Assembly (NCBI RefSeq): GCF_938039205.1
Contig: NZ_CALHVM010000024.1
Coordinates: 1 to 64,000, forward strand
Length of the DNA: 64,000 nucleotides
DNA from: an uncultured Campylobacter sp.
Lineage (GTDB): Bacteria > Campylobacterota > Campylobacteria > Campylobacterales > Campylobacteraceae
Direction: 5' to 3'
Every line of letters starts with the position of its first letter. Position 1 is the first letter of the stretch. Shown piece by piece: positions 63,861 to 64,000 of the stretch. The translations under genes were made by a program, and so were the position numbers. The notes under the pieces are model-generated. The model had not been told where the DNA came from and made no database searches. It was given only the letters and a program-made list of their open reading frames with translations.

Positions 63861-64000
63861 ATGTTTGAACTTAGAAAACTGCCTTTCGATCCGAAAGCAA
63901 ACGCCGTCGTCAGCGAGGAAACCTGTAGTTACCACCACGGCAAACACCACCAAACCTATATCAATAACCTAAATAATTTGATAAAAGGTACCGAGTTTGA
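63861..64000 (+). CDS. sodB: Superoxide dismutase, Fe/Mn type, N-terminal part (3' end outside window)
   Basis: First 46 codons of an iron-type superoxide dismutase that converts superoxide to peroxide and oxygen. The window ends within the gene. [20 protein letters not shown], then [19 protein letters not shown], is the characteristic first metal-ligand region, with the metal His of [11 protein letters not shown] 63861 follows AAAGGAAAAA. Confidence 0.93.
   Translation, partial: MFELRKLPFDPKANAVVSEETCSYHHGKHHQTYINNLNNLIKGTEF

Overview
The window looks like chromosomal DNA of a Campylobacter from the oral or C. rectus/showae/curvus side of the genus. The evidence is the S10-spc-alpha ribosomal layout, short intergenic gaps with TATAAT-type -10 boxes and weak -35 boxes, Campylobacter-type house-keeping proteins, moderate GC for the genus, and saturation of both intergenic and some coding sequence with AAATTT-centred words (TCAAATTTGA, TAAATTTA, GCAAATTTGC). 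The species is an inference; no 16S gene is present.

Layout. 1-3.6 kb: the end of a type I CRISPR-Cas operon (cas3 fragment, cas4, cas2, cas1) and a two-spacer array. 3.7-14.1 kb: house-keeping genes (PP-loop ATPase, dnaG, a LapB-like TPR protein, rnhA-rnc-aroC, rnhB), a decayed pseudogene, a secreted DUF3298-like protein and an AAA+ ATPase. 14.4-28.7 kb: the ribosomal superoperon rpsJ to rplQ with secY, map, infA and rpoA. It is broken by a hairpin-rich gap between rpsH and rplF, a 22-bp perfect palindrome between map and infA, and a structured leader in front of rpmJ. 29.2-36.1 kb: nfu, murE, panD, an EFR1-type flavodoxin-ferredoxin, ybaB, a PDZ protein and ispA. 36.3-40 kb: two tandem secreted paralogues and an unknown gene. 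40-46.5 kb: tkt, uppP, two metallophosphoesterases (one frameshifted), tRNA-Ser, a methyltransferase and thiD. 46.5-51.5 kb: small membrane proteins, an orphan VirD4/TraG-like ATPase and pyrE. 51.8-57.6 kb: frr, a polysaccharide deacetylase, secG, a stand-alone ThiE N-terminal-like domain, a Bax-inhibitor-1 protein, carbonic anhydrase, an MscS channel and an unusual 49-residue acidic protein. 57.8-64 kb: an unknown coiled protein, a PAS-GGDEF diguanylate cyclase, a DctPQM TRAP transporter and the start of sodB.

Most genes form short co-directional runs with ATGA, TAATG or GTGA overlaps, implying translational coupling (rnhA-rnc-aroC, cas3-cas4, rplC-rplD, canB-mscS, ybaB-PDZ). The most interesting theme is the AAATTT-centred sequence. 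It supplies terminator loops and fills gaps, and it appears to have been taken into reading frames: a ~43-residue insertion in AroC and long N-terminal extensions of IspA and the PDZ protein. Other points are a Cas2 lacking its conserved first-strand Asp, a probable leaderless dnaG mRNA, a frameshifted phosphatase and the acidic microprotein. I found no large complete novel system.
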